NCBI GenBank assembly: GCA_018436925.1
Contig: JAHDKI010000026.1
Coordinates: forward strand, 102,198 to 166,197
Origin: Syntrophaceae bacterium
Lineage (GTDB): Bacteria > Desulfobacterota > Syntrophia > Syntrophales > Smithellaceae
DNA length: 64,000 nucleotides
Reading direction: 5' to 3'
The notes beneath the pieces were generated by a model that was not told the DNA's origin, did no database searches, and was given only the letters and a program-made list of their open reading frames with translations. The position numbers and the translations under genes are program-made. Shown here one piece after another: positions 53,172-62,316 of the stretch; position 1 is the first letter of the stretch; every line of letters begins with the position of its first letter.

Positions 53172-54362
53172 CTAAAGCTTTCTTAACAGAAGCCCTTTCA
53201 GATAGCGGCCTTCGGGATGCCCGAGTCCGGTCGGATGGTCCGGACCGGCCTCGAGCCTGGCCAGAACCTGGATGCGGACCTTCGCATCGGACGCCGCGGC
53301 GCCGACAATTTTCCCAAACAGATCTTCTTCGATAAAATTGGAGCAGGAAAACGTCGCCAACAACCCCCCTGCGGGCAGTTGTTTCATGGCCTGAAGGTTG
53401 ATGTCCTTGTACCCCCGCGAGGCCCGGGTCACATCCTTGCGGGTTTTGGCAAACGCCGGCGGATCAAGAATCATCAGGTCGAACGACTCCGGCAGGTGCC
53501 GCAGATAGACAAACGCGTCGGCGGCAACAACCGGATGACGGTCCGGATCGAAGCCGTTTTGCCGCAAATGCCTTGCCGTCGCTTCACAGGCGCTTTGCGA
53601 AATATCCACGGAAACGACCCGGGCGGCCCCGCCGGCCGCACAGTAAACAGAAAAGGCTCCCGTGTAACAAAAGCAGTTGAGCACCGTCGCGCCGGACGCC
53701 AGCGCGCCCAGCATCCGGCGATTTTCCCGCTGGTCCAGAAAAAAACCCGTCTTCTGGCCGCCTTCGATATCCACGTCGAAGGTGTGACCGTTTTCAAAAA
53801 CCCGAACCGGCCCGTTTTGGGCTTTGCCGACAATATATCCGCGAGCCTCTTCCAGGCCTTCGAGTTTGCGGGAGCGCCCCGCGCTTTGCTCATAAATCCG
53901 CGACGGACCGGCCAGATCCACCAGGGCCTGCACCACGGCCGCCTTGTGTTTTTCCATGCCGGCGGTGGTGATCGACAGCACCAGCGTGTCGCCGTAGGCG
54001 TCCACGATCAGTCCGGGGCATCCATCGCCCTCGGCGTTGATCCACCGCCAGGCGGTGGTTTGATCCGAAAGCAGCCTGCGCCGCAGATTCAGCGCCGCGC
54101 CGACGCGCTCGCGCCAGAAAGCCTCGTTGACGGGCCGGGACACATCGGCCGACAAAACGCGCAGCGCGATATCGGTCGCCGGATGATAAAAGGCCAGCGC
54201 CAGAGCCTGGCCTTTGGCGTCGGTCACCGTGACCACGTCGCCCGCCGCCGCATTACCGGAAACCCGCGCCACCGCGCCGGAAAAAACCCAGGGGTGTCCG
54301 CGCAGAAGCGACGCTTCCCGGCCGTTTTTCAACATCACATAAGGAGGATTTTCTTTCGCCAT
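53172..54362 (-). CDS. 23S rRNA (cytosine-5-)-methyltransferase, RlmI type
   Basis: A 396-residue protein: an N-terminal PUA domain (HPWVFSGAVARVSGNAAAGD), a linker domain, and a Rossmann methyltransferase with GGQKTGFFLDQRENRR, VLNCFCYTGAFSVYC and the catalytic region LDPPAFAKTRKDV followed by FSCSNFI. It fits the RlmI/YccW family that makes m5C1962 in 23S rRNA. Intact. Confidence 0.93.
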   Translation of the reverse strand: MAKENPPYVMLKNGREASLLRGHPWVFSGAVARVSGNAAAGDVVTVTDAKGQALALAFYHPATDIALRVLSADVSRPVNEAFWRERVGAALNLRRRLLSDQTTAWRWINAEGDGCPGLIVDAYGDTLVLSITTAGMEKHKAAVVQALVDLAGPSRIYEQSAGRSRKLEGLEEARGYIVGKAQNGPVRVFENGHTFDVDIEGGQKTGFFLDQRENRRMLGALASGATVLNCFCYTGAFSVYCAAGGAARVVSVDISQSACEATARHLRQNGFDPDRHPVVAADAFVYLRHLPESFDLMILDPPAFAKTRKDVTRASRGYKDINLQAMKQLPAGGLLATFSCSNFIEEDLFGKIVGAAASDAKVRIQVLARLEAGPDHPTGLGHPEGRYLKGLLLRKL

Positions 54363-54442
54363 GGCGCAAACTATCTTTTCGGACTTGAAATATCAAGCCG
54401 GATTATACTATAAGCCTGACGACTCGAAGAAAGGGATCAACC

Positions 54443-55516
54443 ATGCACGCAGTGATCATGGCGGGCGGACGCGGCACGAGATTCTGGCCGCGCAGTCGCG
54501 AAAAGAAGCCCAAGCATCTTCTGGATATCACCAGTGACAAAACCATCATCCAGGAAACCGTGGACCGTATCCGCCCGCTTGTCGATCCCGAAAACATTCT
54601 GATCGTCACCGGCGCCAAGCACGCGCGCGAACTTCGCCTGCAGCTTCCCGACATTCCCGAATCCAACATTCTCATCGAGCCGGTGGGCCGCAACACCGCC
54701 GCCTGCATCGGGCTGGCCGCCGTCCATATCATGAAACGCATTGGCGACGACGTGATGATCGTCCTGCCTTCGGACCACGCCATCGGCAACCCGAAAAAGT
54801 TCCGCTCGGTCCTCAAAGCGGCGGCCCTTGCGGCAAAGAAACAAGACGGCCTGGTCACCATTGGAATCCGGCCCTCGATGCCGCACACGGGTTTCGGCTA
54901 TCTCGAAGGCGGCTCATCCATCGGAAAAATCGGGGGCGAAGAGGTCCTGCGCGTCCGATCCATCCGGGAAAAGCCCAAGGCAACGCTTGCCGCCAAATTC
55001 GTCAAAAGCGGACGGTTTTACTGGAACAGCGGCATGTTCGTCTGGAAGGCCTCAACGATTCTGGAGGAGATCAGGCGGCATCTGCCGGCGCTGTCGGACG
55101 GACTCGGAACAATTTCCGACGCGCTGGGCACCGCGTTGGAAAAACGGGTCGTCGCCCGAATCTATCGGCGTCAGGCATCGGTTTCCATCGATTACGGAGT
55201 GATGGAAAAAGCGAAAAACGTTTTTGTGATTCCCGCCGACTTCGGCTGGAACGATGTCGGCAGCTGGGACGCGCTGTGGGACATCTCGGCAAAAGATTCC
55301 CAAGGAAACGCCGTGCCGGGCGGTTTTGCCCTCCTTGAAGATACGAACAACGCCTTCGTGTACAGCCCCTCCAAGCTCGTGGCGATGATCGGCATGAAGA
55401 ATGTGATTGTGGTGGAAACTCAAGACGCGCTGCTCGTTTGCAAAAAAGGCCGGTCCCAGGACGTCAAGAAAATCGTCGACGCGCTGGAGGCCGCAAAAAA
55501 GATTCAGTATTTGTAA
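54443..55516 (+). CDS. manC: mannose-1-phosphate guanylyltransferase
   Basis: A 357-residue nucleotidyltransferase making GDP-mannose for polysaccharide or O-antigen synthesis. The pyrophosphorylase motif is VIMAGGRGTRFWPRSREKKP, and later signatures are FYWNSGMFVWKAS and FGWNDVGSWDALW. It lacks the C-terminal phosphomannose isomerase domain of the longer bifunctional forms. Its 3' end overlaps the convergent selenoprotein gene by 13 bases. Confidence 0.94.
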   Translation: MHAVIMAGGRGTRFWPRSREKKPKHLLDITSDKTIIQETVDRIRPLVDPENILIVTGAKHARELRLQLPDIPESNILIEPVGRNTAACIGLAAVHIMKRIGDDVMIVLPSDHAIGNPKKFRSVLKAAALAAKKQDGLVTIGIRPSMPHTGFGYLEGGSSIGKIGGEEVLRVRSIREKPKATLAAKFVKSGRFYWNSGMFVWKASTILEEIRRHLPALSDGLGTISDALGTALEKRVVARIYRRQASVSIDYGVMEKAKNVFVIPADFGWNDVGSWDALWDISAKDSQGNAVPGGFALLEDTNNAFVYSPSKLVAMIGMKNVIVVETQDALLVCKKGRSQDVKKIVDALEAAKKIQYL

Positions 55517-55836
55517 TCCTCTTTCAGCGGTTCGGGGTAGGTTTTCAGATAAACCGGCTTGTCCTTGATCGGGTAGGTTCCCTTCGCCAGGGCGTCGGTA
55601 ATGGCCGCAAGGCTGGTTTGTTCGTCGTCGAAAACGAGGATCAAAAGATTCGGCGGCCGGGTTTGAAACTTTTCCACGCCGTCGAGCTTCTCGAGGATAC
55701 GACCTATCCTCCGTTTCGCCCCTCAGGCGAAACATCCGGGAACCGTGAGCTGCACGATCTGCTGCGCCGCCCAGGCGCTTTGGGCGGCCCCCGCAAAAAC
55801 CAGAACCATGCACAAGACGGCAACGATTTTTTTCAT
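55504..55836 (-). CDS. secreted heavy-metal-associated (MerP-like) selenoprotein, CxxU
   Basis: 110 residues if the in-frame TGA at 55723-55725 is read as selenocysteine (residue 38). A strong ribosome binding site (AAGGAG, six bases) precedes the ATG; a signal peptide (MKKIVAVLCMVLVFAGAAQS) is followed by an HMA domain: VQLTVPGCFA-U, then RRIGRILEKLDGVEKF, LILVFDDEQTSLAAITDAL and YPIKDKPVYL. In MerP-type domains the metal-binding motif is GMTCxxC; here it is C35-F-A-U38. The reading frame is open on both sides of the TGA and the domain continues without a break. A SECIS-like hairpin lies at the right distance downstream. A disrupted cysteine gene is the alternative, but the hairpin makes that unlikely. 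Role: periplasmic metal or redox handling (inference). Confidence 0.85.
55693..55711 (-). promoter_or_regulatory. bacterial SECIS-like hairpin
   Basis: On the minus strand GAGGATA-GGTCG-TATCCTC: a perfect 7-bp stem with a 5-base loop starting GGUC, as in the E. coli fdhF element. It starts 11 bases after the TGA, placing the loop 18 bases after it, within the range required for SelB. Its codons include AGG and ATA, rare elsewhere in this gene, consistent with an RNA-structure constraint. Confidence 0.85.
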
Positions 55837-55899
55837 ACCAGGCTCCTTCGGACATTTCTTTTATGCGAAGTTGCGCGCAGATGCAACGTCAATTTGCAA

Positions 55900-55928
55900 T
55901 TGACACCCGGATATGAATCTGAAATACC
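55900..55928 (+). promoter_or_regulatory. possible promoter for maf-yggS
   Basis: TTGACA (55900-55905), 17 bases, then AATACC. The -35 is perfect, the -10 poor. It favours the maf start at 55964 over an ATG at 55913. Confidence 0.4.
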
Positions 55929-55963
55929 AATCCCCGACAATCCCGGCAGGAGACACGCGCGAC

Positions 55964-56569
55964 ATGATCATGGACCCGGCGACAAAACTCATTCTGGCTT
56001 CCGCCTCGCCGCGGCGCAAAGAACTTTTGCGTCAGGCGGGCCTGACCTTTAAGATCCTTCCCGCCCATGTGGATGAAACGTATCTCCCCGGAGAGCCCCC
56101 GCGCGCCCATGTCCGCCGGCTTTCCCGCGACAAAGCCTCGGCCGTTGCCCGCAAACATGCCGACGCCTGGGTGCTGGGCGCCGATACGATCGTGGTGATC
56201 GACCAACTGGTGCTGGGCAAGCCCCAAAGCCGCCGCGAGGCGCGCGAGATGCTCGCCCGTCTCGCGAACCGCGAACATGAGGTTTTCACGGGCTTCACGC
56301 TCACACGCGCCGCCGATCGGGTTTCCGTCTCGCGGGTCGTCCGCTCGGCTGTCCGCTTTAAAGCCATCAGCGAAGAAGAGATGGACTGGTATGTCGGATG
56401 CGACGAGCCCTACGACAAGGCCGGCGGCTACGCCGTGCAGGGGCTGGGCGCCTTCTTTATCCGATCCATCCGGGGCTCGTACACCAACGTCATCGGCCTG
56501 CCGCTTTGCGAAACAATCGACGAAATGCGCAGGCTGAAGATTGTTTCATTCGGGAAAGACCATGGCTGA
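55964..56569 (+). CDS. maf: Maf family nucleotide pyrophosphatase
   Basis: A 201-residue house-cleaning NTP pyrophosphatase. The N-terminal LILASASPRRKELLRQAGL and the segments VLGADTIVVID, DKAGGYAVQGLGAFFI and GSYTNVIGLPL are the complete Maf signature. It removes non-canonical nucleotides (dTTP/UTP type). AGGAG lies 11 bases before the start. Its stop overlaps the yggS start by 8 bases, so the two are translationally coupled. Confidence 0.93.
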   Translation: MIMDPATKLILASASPRRKELLRQAGLTFKILPAHVDETYLPGEPPRAHVRRLSRDKASAVARKHADAWVLGADTIVVIDQLVLGKPQSRREAREMLARLANREHEVFTGFTLTRAADRVSVSRVVRSAVRFKAISEEEMDWYVGCDEPYDKAGGYAVQGLGAFFIRSIRGSYTNVIGLPLCETIDEMRRLKIVSFGKDHG

Positions 56570-57260
56570 TCCTATCGCCGCGAACATTGACCACATCCGC
56601 GAAAGGATCGCCCGCGCCGCCCGCCGCGCCGGCCGCAAGGAGGAGAGCATCCGGCTGATGGCGGTCAGCAAGACCGTCGAGCCGGCCCGCGTCCGCCAGG
56701 CCGTCGAGGCCGGAATCCGGATATTCGGCGAAAATTACGTCCAGGAAGCCCGCGAAAAAATTCCCGCCTTGGGCCCCGGCATCGAATGGCACATGATCGG
56801 CCATTTGCAGACCAACAAGGTGAAATACGTCGTGCCTTTGTTCGACTGGATCCATTCCGTGGACCGCATCGAGCTGGCGGGCGAGCTGGACCGGCGGGCC
56901 GGCAAGCTTGGACGGACCCTGAATATCCTCATTGAAGTCAATGTCGGCGGCGAGGCGTCCAAAAGCGGCGCGCCTCCGCAAGATGTGCCGGCGCTCATTC
57001 GTGATGCGGCCTTGCTGCCTCATCTCCGGATTCGGGGACTCATGACGATGCCGCCTTACTCCGAAAATCCGGAAGATGCGCGCCCTTATTTCGTTTCGCT
57101 CGTAAAACTGCGCGATGCCATCCGCGCGCTCGCCATCGACAACGTGTCCATGGATGAGCTGTCCATGGGGATGACCGACGATTTTGAAGTGGCCATCGAA
57201 GAAGGCGCAACCATTATTCGCGTCGGCCGCGCCATCTTCGGCCAGCGACCCGCCAGGTAG
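56562..57260 (+). CDS. YggS/PLPBP family pyridoxal-phosphate homeostasis protein
   Basis: A 232-residue PLP-binding protein with the alanine-racemase fold. The PLP lysine lies in LMAVSKTVEPARV, and the family segments FGENYVQEA, WHMIGHLQTNKVKY, RGLMTMPP and LSMGMTDDFEVAI are all present. It buffers vitamin B6 and affects amino-acid balance. It overlaps maf by 8 bases. Confidence 0.95.
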   Translation: MADPIAANIDHIRERIARAARRAGRKEESIRLMAVSKTVEPARVRQAVEAGIRIFGENYVQEAREKIPALGPGIEWHMIGHLQTNKVKYVVPLFDWIHSVDRIELAGELDRRAGKLGRTLNILIEVNVGGEASKSGAPPQDVPALIRDAALLPHLRIRGLMTMPPYSENPEDARPYFVSLVKLRDAIRALAIDNVSMDELSMGMTDDFEVAIEEGATIIRVGRAIFGQRPAR

Positions 57261-57307
57261 CGGAATCTTGCCCCCATACCGACGCGCGACCGCATCGCCC
57301 TAAACGG

Positions 57308-58297
57308 CTAAAACGTCACAGCGACACGGCAGCCGACTTCGGTGGATTTGTTTTTGGGCTCCACAAAGCCGTCGCCGGTAAACGATCCGTAATAGGTCAA
57401 CCACGCGACGTCGGATTCCTCGATTTTCCAGTAGCGCACGTAAGGCTCGACGACAAACCCCGCCCTGGCGCCTTTGAATCCGAAGGAGACGCCGCCCCGG
57501 ATGCCGAACCCGTTATGCTGCCGGTTTTCCAGGTCGTTGTATCCCGGATCGATGTCGCTGAACCGGGATTTCTGTTTTCCCCAGATAAACGCATCGTATT
57601 CCAGATTGGCCGCCGCAAACCATCCTTTGCCCAGATCAAAAACCGTATCCACCCCCAAAGGCGAATAGAAATAATTCGACTCCCTCTGATAGCCGCCGGG
57701 ATATTTTCTTTGCGGATTGTCCTGCAGCCAGCGGTAGCCCAGCCCGACGTAAGGCGTGATGGTCGCGATGCCGACGACAAAATCATATCCGACCAGCCCC
57801 CGGCCTTCCAAAGCATAATTCGGGATATTGGATATGGAAAGCGGCGTGCCGCCCATCGTCCGGCCGTCATACTCTATCACACCGTAAGCGATTTTCCCTT
57901 CGGCTTTGAGCATCACTTGATTCCGGTAAGCGTAAGAGCCGACCAGGCCCACCATCATGCCGTCTTCCTGCATGACATCCGGCTCCTTGTACTTGATGTA
58001 GGAGACTTCCGTTCCAACGGTAAAAAAATGTCTCTGCCGTTTGACTTCGGGTCGGTCGTCGTCCTTGATCAGACGCTCCACGTCGGCAAATTTGCGCGTC
58101 ACGAGCGCGCCGTCGCCGCTGTCGATCTGGATTTCTTCCGCCGTCATCTTGACGACTTTTCCGTACACGACAACGCCATCGGTAAACTCGACACCTTTGA
58201 TGTTTTGAACGGCCGCAAACGCCGTCGTCAGACTGAAGAACAAAACCGCTGCAACCGCCGCCGCAAAGACAGAAATGCTTTTTGAATACCCTCTCAT
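57308..58297 (-). CDS. outer-membrane beta-barrel protein
   Basis: A 329-residue exported protein. The signal peptide (about 28 residues, cleavage near AFA-AV) is followed by a short beta domain (VEFTDGVVVYGKVVKM, then IQIDSGDGALVTRKFADV) and then a barrel of alternating strands ending in VGCRVAVTF, the usual C-terminal aromatic. GGAGGAG precedes the ATG at 58297. It lies 35 bases after the radical SAM gene, so it may be the last gene of the lipid/polyketide operon, but its function is unknown. Confidence 0.82.
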   Translation of the reverse strand: MRGYSKSISVFAAAVAAVLFFSLTTAFAAVQNIKGVEFTDGVVVYGKVVKMTAEEIQIDSGDGALVTRKFADVERLIKDDDRPEVKRQRHFFTVGTEVSYIKYKEPDVMQEDGMMVGLVGSYAYRNQVMLKAEGKIAYGVIEYDGRTMGGTPLSISNIPNYALEGRGLVGYDFVVGIATITPYVGLGYRWLQDNPQRKYPGGYQRESNYFYSPLGVDTVFDLGKGWFAAANLEYDAFIWGKQKSRFSDIDPGYNDLENRQHNGFGIRGGVSFGFKGARAGFVVEPYVRYWKIEESDVAWLTYYGSFTGDGFVEPKNKSTEVGCRVAVTF

Positions 58298-58332
58298 AGA
58301 CGCTCCTCCGTTTTTATTTTTTCTCATGAGCC

Positions 58333-59820
58333 TCAAAAACCTTTTGCATGGATTGTCCGGTTGGATTCCAAATCCGGTTCAAACTGATTTTTCGCCGCCC
58401 AAAAAGACGGCAGATGGCGCAACAAATACCACAGACTTTTGCGATGCTGCCACAGCCGCCCGCGAAACCGCCTGCGCCAGGCCGGATCGGAATAGAATCG
58501 TTTGACGTGCTCGTTATACAGCAAGTCAAGCCTTTGCGCGGACGCGATGCCTTTGGGCACAAACACGAAGTTCAGGCAGTTCATCAGGCGCCAGTCTTCG
58601 TTGAAGGTTCCTTCCTCCCGGATGGAGGGCCAAAGCGGCGCGCCGGGAAAAGGGGTGAACTTGGCCATATTCATGTCGTCGAGTCCCAGCGACACAATGA
58701 AATCCGACGTCCTTTTGACGGAGTCTTCCGTTTCGCCCGGCAGCCCCATCATGAACAGGCCCTTGGCGCGCAACCCCGCTTTCTGAATGCGACGGACGGT
58801 GTCTTTAACCTCCGCAAGCGATACGCCGGACTTGTGCCGGGCAAGCATTTCGGGGTCGGCCGATTCGATGCCCAAAGACACCATCAGACAGCCCGCGTCT
58901 TTGAGCATCGCCAGCAGATCGTCGTCGGTGAACCCGACGCGCACGGCGCAGTTGAAGTTCATCCCCAAAGGTCGGCTTGCCAATGTCTGGCAAAGCTCGA
59001 CGATCCGGCGGCGGTTGGCCGTGAACAGGTCATCATAGATATTGACGTGGCGCGCGCCGAATTGGTCGCGCAGATATTTCATGTGCTCGTAAATATAAGC
59101 CGCGGAATTGAACCGGTAGCCTTTCTGGAAGACCGACCGGTCGCAGTATGAGCACGAAAACATGCAGCCGCGCGAGGTGATCATCGTCGCCCCGGGCGTT
59201 TGAATGTAGCTGAAGAGCGGCAGATGGTAGTGTTTCGGGAAACCGCGCAAGGTTTCATAGGCCGGAAAGGGCAGCGAGTCGAGATCCGCGATGTGATTTC
59301 GCGGCGGATTGGCGATGACTTCTTCGTCTTGCCGCCTGATGAGGCCTGCAATTCCCGCCGGATCGGCGCCGGCGGCAAGCTCGCTCATCGTGACCTCCCC
59401 TTCTCCGGCAACCAAAAAATCCACGGCGGGATAGGCGGCAAGAAGCTTTTCCCGCAGGGCGGAGGCATGGACGCCGCCGCAGACCGTGACGATGCCGCTG
59501 TGCCGCTTTTTGATGCCGGCCGCGAGATCGGCCGCGTCCGGAAAAGAAGACGTGGTGGCCGAAAACCCGACCAGATGAGGCCGGATGCGAAGAATATCCG
59601 CAATCTGTCGATCGATGCCGGCGGGCGCGCCGGGGCCGAGACAGTCATAGACGAACACCTCATGACCGTCGCGGATCAGATACGCCGCAATCGACAGCAA
59701 CCCCTGCGGCACCATGCGGTTGGCGATATCGGTGATGTCGCGCTTCCCCGGAAACCAGTTGAATCCTCGCGGATGAACCAGGGCAATGCGTTTTTTCCCC
59801 GTGGGCAAAGAATCGATCAT
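58333..59820 (-). CDS. B12-binding domain radical SAM protein
   Basis: About 495 residues. A cobalamin-binding domain (RIALVHPRGFNWFPGKRD; VGFSATTSSFPDAADLAAGI; GGVHASALREK) is followed by a radical SAM domain with C-x3-C-x2-C in GCMFSCSYCDRS. The start at 59820 is the one just before the conserved N-terminus; the upstream extension is in the frame of the next gene's tail and is rejected. It sits in the ketosynthase cluster and may modify the lipid or polyketide chain. It has the layout of BchE/PhpK-like methylases; substrate unknown. Confidence 0.87.
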   Translation of the reverse strand: MIDSLPTGKKRIALVHPRGFNWFPGKRDITDIANRMVPQGLLSIAAYLIRDGHEVFVYDCLGPGAPAGIDRQIADILRIRPHLVGFSATTSSFPDAADLAAGIKKRHSGIVTVCGGVHASALREKLLAAYPAVDFLVAGEGEVTMSELAAGADPAGIAGLIRRQDEEVIANPPRNHIADLDSLPFPAYETLRGFPKHYHLPLFSYIQTPGATMITSRGCMFSCSYCDRSVFQKGYRFNSAAYIYEHMKYLRDQFGARHVNIYDDLFTANRRRIVELCQTLASRPLGMNFNCAVRVGFTDDDLLAMLKDAGCLMVSLGIESADPEMLARHKSGVSLAEVKDTVRRIQKAGLRAKGLFMMGLPGETEDSVKRTSDFIVSLGLDDMNMAKFTPFPGAPLWPSIREEGTFNEDWRLMNCLNFVFVPKGIASAQRLDLLYNEHVKRFYSDPAWRRRFRGRLWQHRKSLWYLLRHLPSFWAAKNQFEPDLESNRTIHAKGF

Positions 59821-59843
59821 GATCTTCCGCTTGAAAAAGATAT

Positions 59844-60800
59844 TCAGATTGTCGACGCTGCAATGAGCGCCTTCTTGCCTGCCGACGAGACGCCGGCATG
59901 AATCACCAGCGCATCGCGCTCGGCGCGCAGAGCGCGGGCCAGCCCGAACGCCGCGGCCGTCGGATGAATGCCGCAGCAAGGCAGATAATCGCGGCAGTCC
60001 CAGCCGGCGGGCGCCTCCGGATGCAAAAGCCGGAATCCCGGCAGCCAGACGCGCCGGTTTGCGGATGTTACTTTTTCGGCGGCGGCCAGCCCGGCGGCCA
60101 GAACGTCTTCCGACGCTCCGGCTTTGGGCTGCATCAGCACAAAATGGAGCTCGCCGATCCGGCGCGCCGGATCGGCGCCCAAAAGCAGCCAGGAACTGCC
60201 TTCTCCGATGGGCAGCGCGCGGGCGTTGTCCGGATGAACATACATGCGCTCGCGGTATTCCTCGACCGTCGGCGTATACACGTCGCAGCCGCCGACAAGC
60301 GCCAGATCAATCTCGCCTGAGCGCAAATAGCTTTGCGCCAGCCACAAAGCCGATTCAAAAGACAGCTCCTCATCCGAGAGGGTTAGAATCACGCCCCGGA
60401 CATCGCACTGGCGCGCCAGAAAAAACGCCGCGGCATTGCTGACCGAATTGGCAAACTGATTGGGGCTGGGAAAACCGCCGTCGTGTTTGAATACCTGCGT
60501 CACGAAAGGAAGAATTTCATCGCCGTTGCCCAGGCCCGTGGCCAGAAAAATTCCCGTCTTCCGGTTTTGAAGCGCGCCGGGCGGCGCGGCCTGAAGACAC
60601 GTCATGGCGCCGGCGCAGACCATCTTGATAAAGCGGCCGGCCCGCCGCATGGGCTGCCCCAAAACCCGCTGCACCAGATCGTCGCAGTTAAAAGGCAAAT
60701 CCGCTTCGGCCCAGGGCGCCTCTTCGTTGGGCGTAAGAGACGGGCCCACCCAGCCGGCGGCAATCACGGAAGCGGAAACAGGATGTATTTGAGTCTTCAT
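59844..60800 (-). CDS. beta-ketoacyl synthase-like protein lacking the nucleophile (chain-length-factor type)
   Basis: About 318 residues matching the N-terminal-like ketosynthase family (Ketoacyl-synt_2). The active-site region reads NSVSNAAAFFLARQ, where catalytic enzymes have a Cys; no Cys occurs at that place, so it probably acts as a partner of the upstream ketosynthase. The start ATG overlaps the stop of that ketosynthase gene (ATGA). Similar pairs occur in aryl polyene and related pathways. Confidence 0.82.
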   Translation of the reverse strand: MKTQIHPVSASVIAAGWVGPSLTPNEEAPWAEADLPFNCDDLVQRVLGQPMRRAGRFIKMVCAGAMTCLQAAPPGALQNRKTGIFLATGLGNGDEILPFVTQVFKHDGGFPSPNQFANSVSNAAAFFLARQCDVRGVILTLSDEELSFESALWLAQSYLRSGEIDLALVGGCDVYTPTVEEYRERMYVHPDNARALPIGEGSSWLLLGADPARRIGELHFVLMQPKAGASEDVLAAGLAAAEKVTSANRRVWLPGFRLLHPEAPAGWDCRDYLPCCGIHPTAAAFGLARALRAERDALVIHAGVSSAGKKALIAASTI

Positions 60801-62008
60801 AAGCTCGTCCAGAGGCGTCCGAATGAATCGGCTTGTCTTTTGGCAATCACGTAACTGGTGCAGGTCGCCCCGAAACCGAAAAAGTTGAACAGATAACATC
60901 CGTTTCGGACCGGCAGGTTGACCGTGGACGGCGCGAATCCGATATCCGGATCCGGCTCGGAAAAACCGAAACTCGCAGGAAGGCTGCCTTCTTCGAGGCA
61001 GGAGAGCCAGACGGCGGTTTCCACAGCGCCGGCCGCGCCAAGCCCGTGCCCGAGGGCGCCTTTGAGCGATATCACCGGAGGCAGCGACTCGCCGAATACT
61101 TTTTTCAGGCCCCGGCCCTCGGATAAGTCATTGTCCCGGGTTCCCGTCCCGTGCGCCTTGACCGCTACGATATCCTGCGCCGTCACGCAGGCTCGTCCAA
61201 GCGCTTCTTCCACCACGGCCTTCACCATCTCGCCGTCCGTGCCGGCGGAGGTTAAAGACGTGTTGTCGTTGTACAGATATCCCCCCAGAAATTCATACCG
61301 GCTGCCTGCAGAAGACGCCAAAGGCCCCGCGCCCGCCTCCAGAATGATGCAGGCCGACCCTTCGCCGATCTGCATGCCCATCCGCGTGTTGCAAAACGGA
61401 CGGCAGCGCTCGGCGTCATAAAGCAGCAGACTGGCAAATCCATGGAGCGTCATGTTGAGCAAGGGTTCGAATCCCACAATGATCGCCCGGCGGATGACCC
61501 CCTGGCGCAAAAGCCCCAGCGCGACCACCAGCGCGTGCGCGCTCGACACGCAGGCCATGCTCAAGGTGAAGGTCATGCCGGCAATGCCGTATTTTTCGGC
61601 GATGAACTCGGTGGCCTCGCCCGGACCGCGGTTGCGGCAGGATATCGGCGGCGATTCTTTATCGGGATTTTGACGCACGAATTCCGTAAATTCATATTCA
61701 TTGCGAATGAAAAGCCCGCCGGTCGTGCCGACCAGAAGGCAGCTGTCCGCGATTTCTTCGGGCGACAGCCCTCCGCGTTCAAAGGCTTCCGTCATGGACC
61801 GATCGAGCATGGCCAGCGACTTGGACAGCGGATCGCCGTCAAACGGCACTTCAAAGGCTTTGAATTCGCTTTTGACCAGATGGGAAGACGAACATAAGCC
61901 GGCCGACCGGACATCGCCCGCCAGAAGACGCCTCGCGGAATCGCCGGCGCTCCACCCCAGGGTGGAAACCGCGCCCCATCCGCGAATATAAACGGCAGCT
62001 TCGTTCAC
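60797..62008 (-). CDS. beta-ketoacyl-ACP synthase (FabF-like)
   Basis: A 403-residue condensing enzyme with all three catalytic residues: C153 in LSMACVSSAHAL, H286 in KAHGTGTRDND and H321 in KGALGHGLGAAG. It extends acyl chains on ACP. It is flanked by overlapping genes (ACP upstream, degenerate ketosynthase downstream), each with 4-base ATGA overlaps, so it belongs to one operon. It is not the housekeeping FabF, whose neighbours would be other fab genes. Confidence 0.92.
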   Translation of the reverse strand: MNEAAVYIRGWGAVSTLGWSAGDSARRLLAGDVRSAGLCSSSHLVKSEFKAFEVPFDGDPLSKSLAMLDRSMTEAFERGGLSPEEIADSCLLVGTTGGLFIRNEYEFTEFVRQNPDKESPPISCRNRGPGEATEFIAEKYGIAGMTFTLSMACVSSAHALVVALGLLRQGVIRRAIIVGFEPLLNMTLHGFASLLLYDAERCRPFCNTRMGMQIGEGSACIILEAGAGPLASSAGSRYEFLGGYLYNDNTSLTSAGTDGEMVKAVVEEALGRACVTAQDIVAVKAHGTGTRDNDLSEGRGLKKVFGESLPPVISLKGALGHGLGAAGAVETAVWLSCLEEGSLPASFGFSEPDPDIGFAPSTVNLPVRNGCYLFNFFGFGATCTSYVIAKRQADSFGRLWTSL

Positions 62009-62316
62009 TTTTTGACCTTCGGCGAAGAGATCACAAAGTCGGCCAACGTATCGAACGACTGCATCGCCTGCGCAGCCGTCGAGGCGTTTTTCAATTCGAC
62101 GCCGAAGGTGTAGCGAAGTTCCATCGCGATTTCCATGGCATCGAGCGAATCGAGCTTGAGCGGTCCGGGTCCGCCGATAAAAGGCACATCCGTGGGCACG
62201 TCCTCGGGCCGGACATCTTTAATCTCGCAGGCACGGATCACCAGTTCCTTGAGTTTGAAAATCAGGTCCTCCCGGGAGGACACATTCAATTCCTGATAAG
62301 CCTTGTCTAAATCCAT
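62005..62316 (-). CDS. acyl carrier protein
   Basis: A 103-residue carrier protein, slightly longer than housekeeping ACP. The phosphopantetheine site is Ser57 in LKLDSLDAMEIAMEL. AAGGAG precedes the ATG. It overlaps the ketosynthase start by 4 bases and the permease end by 10 bases, so it is part of the cluster. Confidence 0.93.
   Translation of the reverse strand: MDLDKAYQELNVSSREDLIFKLKELVIRACEIKDVRPEDVPTDVPFIGGPGPLKLDSLDAMEIAMELRYTFGVELKNASTAAQAMQSFDTLADFVISSPKVKK

Noticed and set aside
55052..55855. 267-codon minus-strand frame covering the selenoprotein region and part of manC
   Set aside because: It is in a different frame from the HMA domain and its composition is Arg/Gly-rich shadow sequence; the TGA-containing frame explains the region better.
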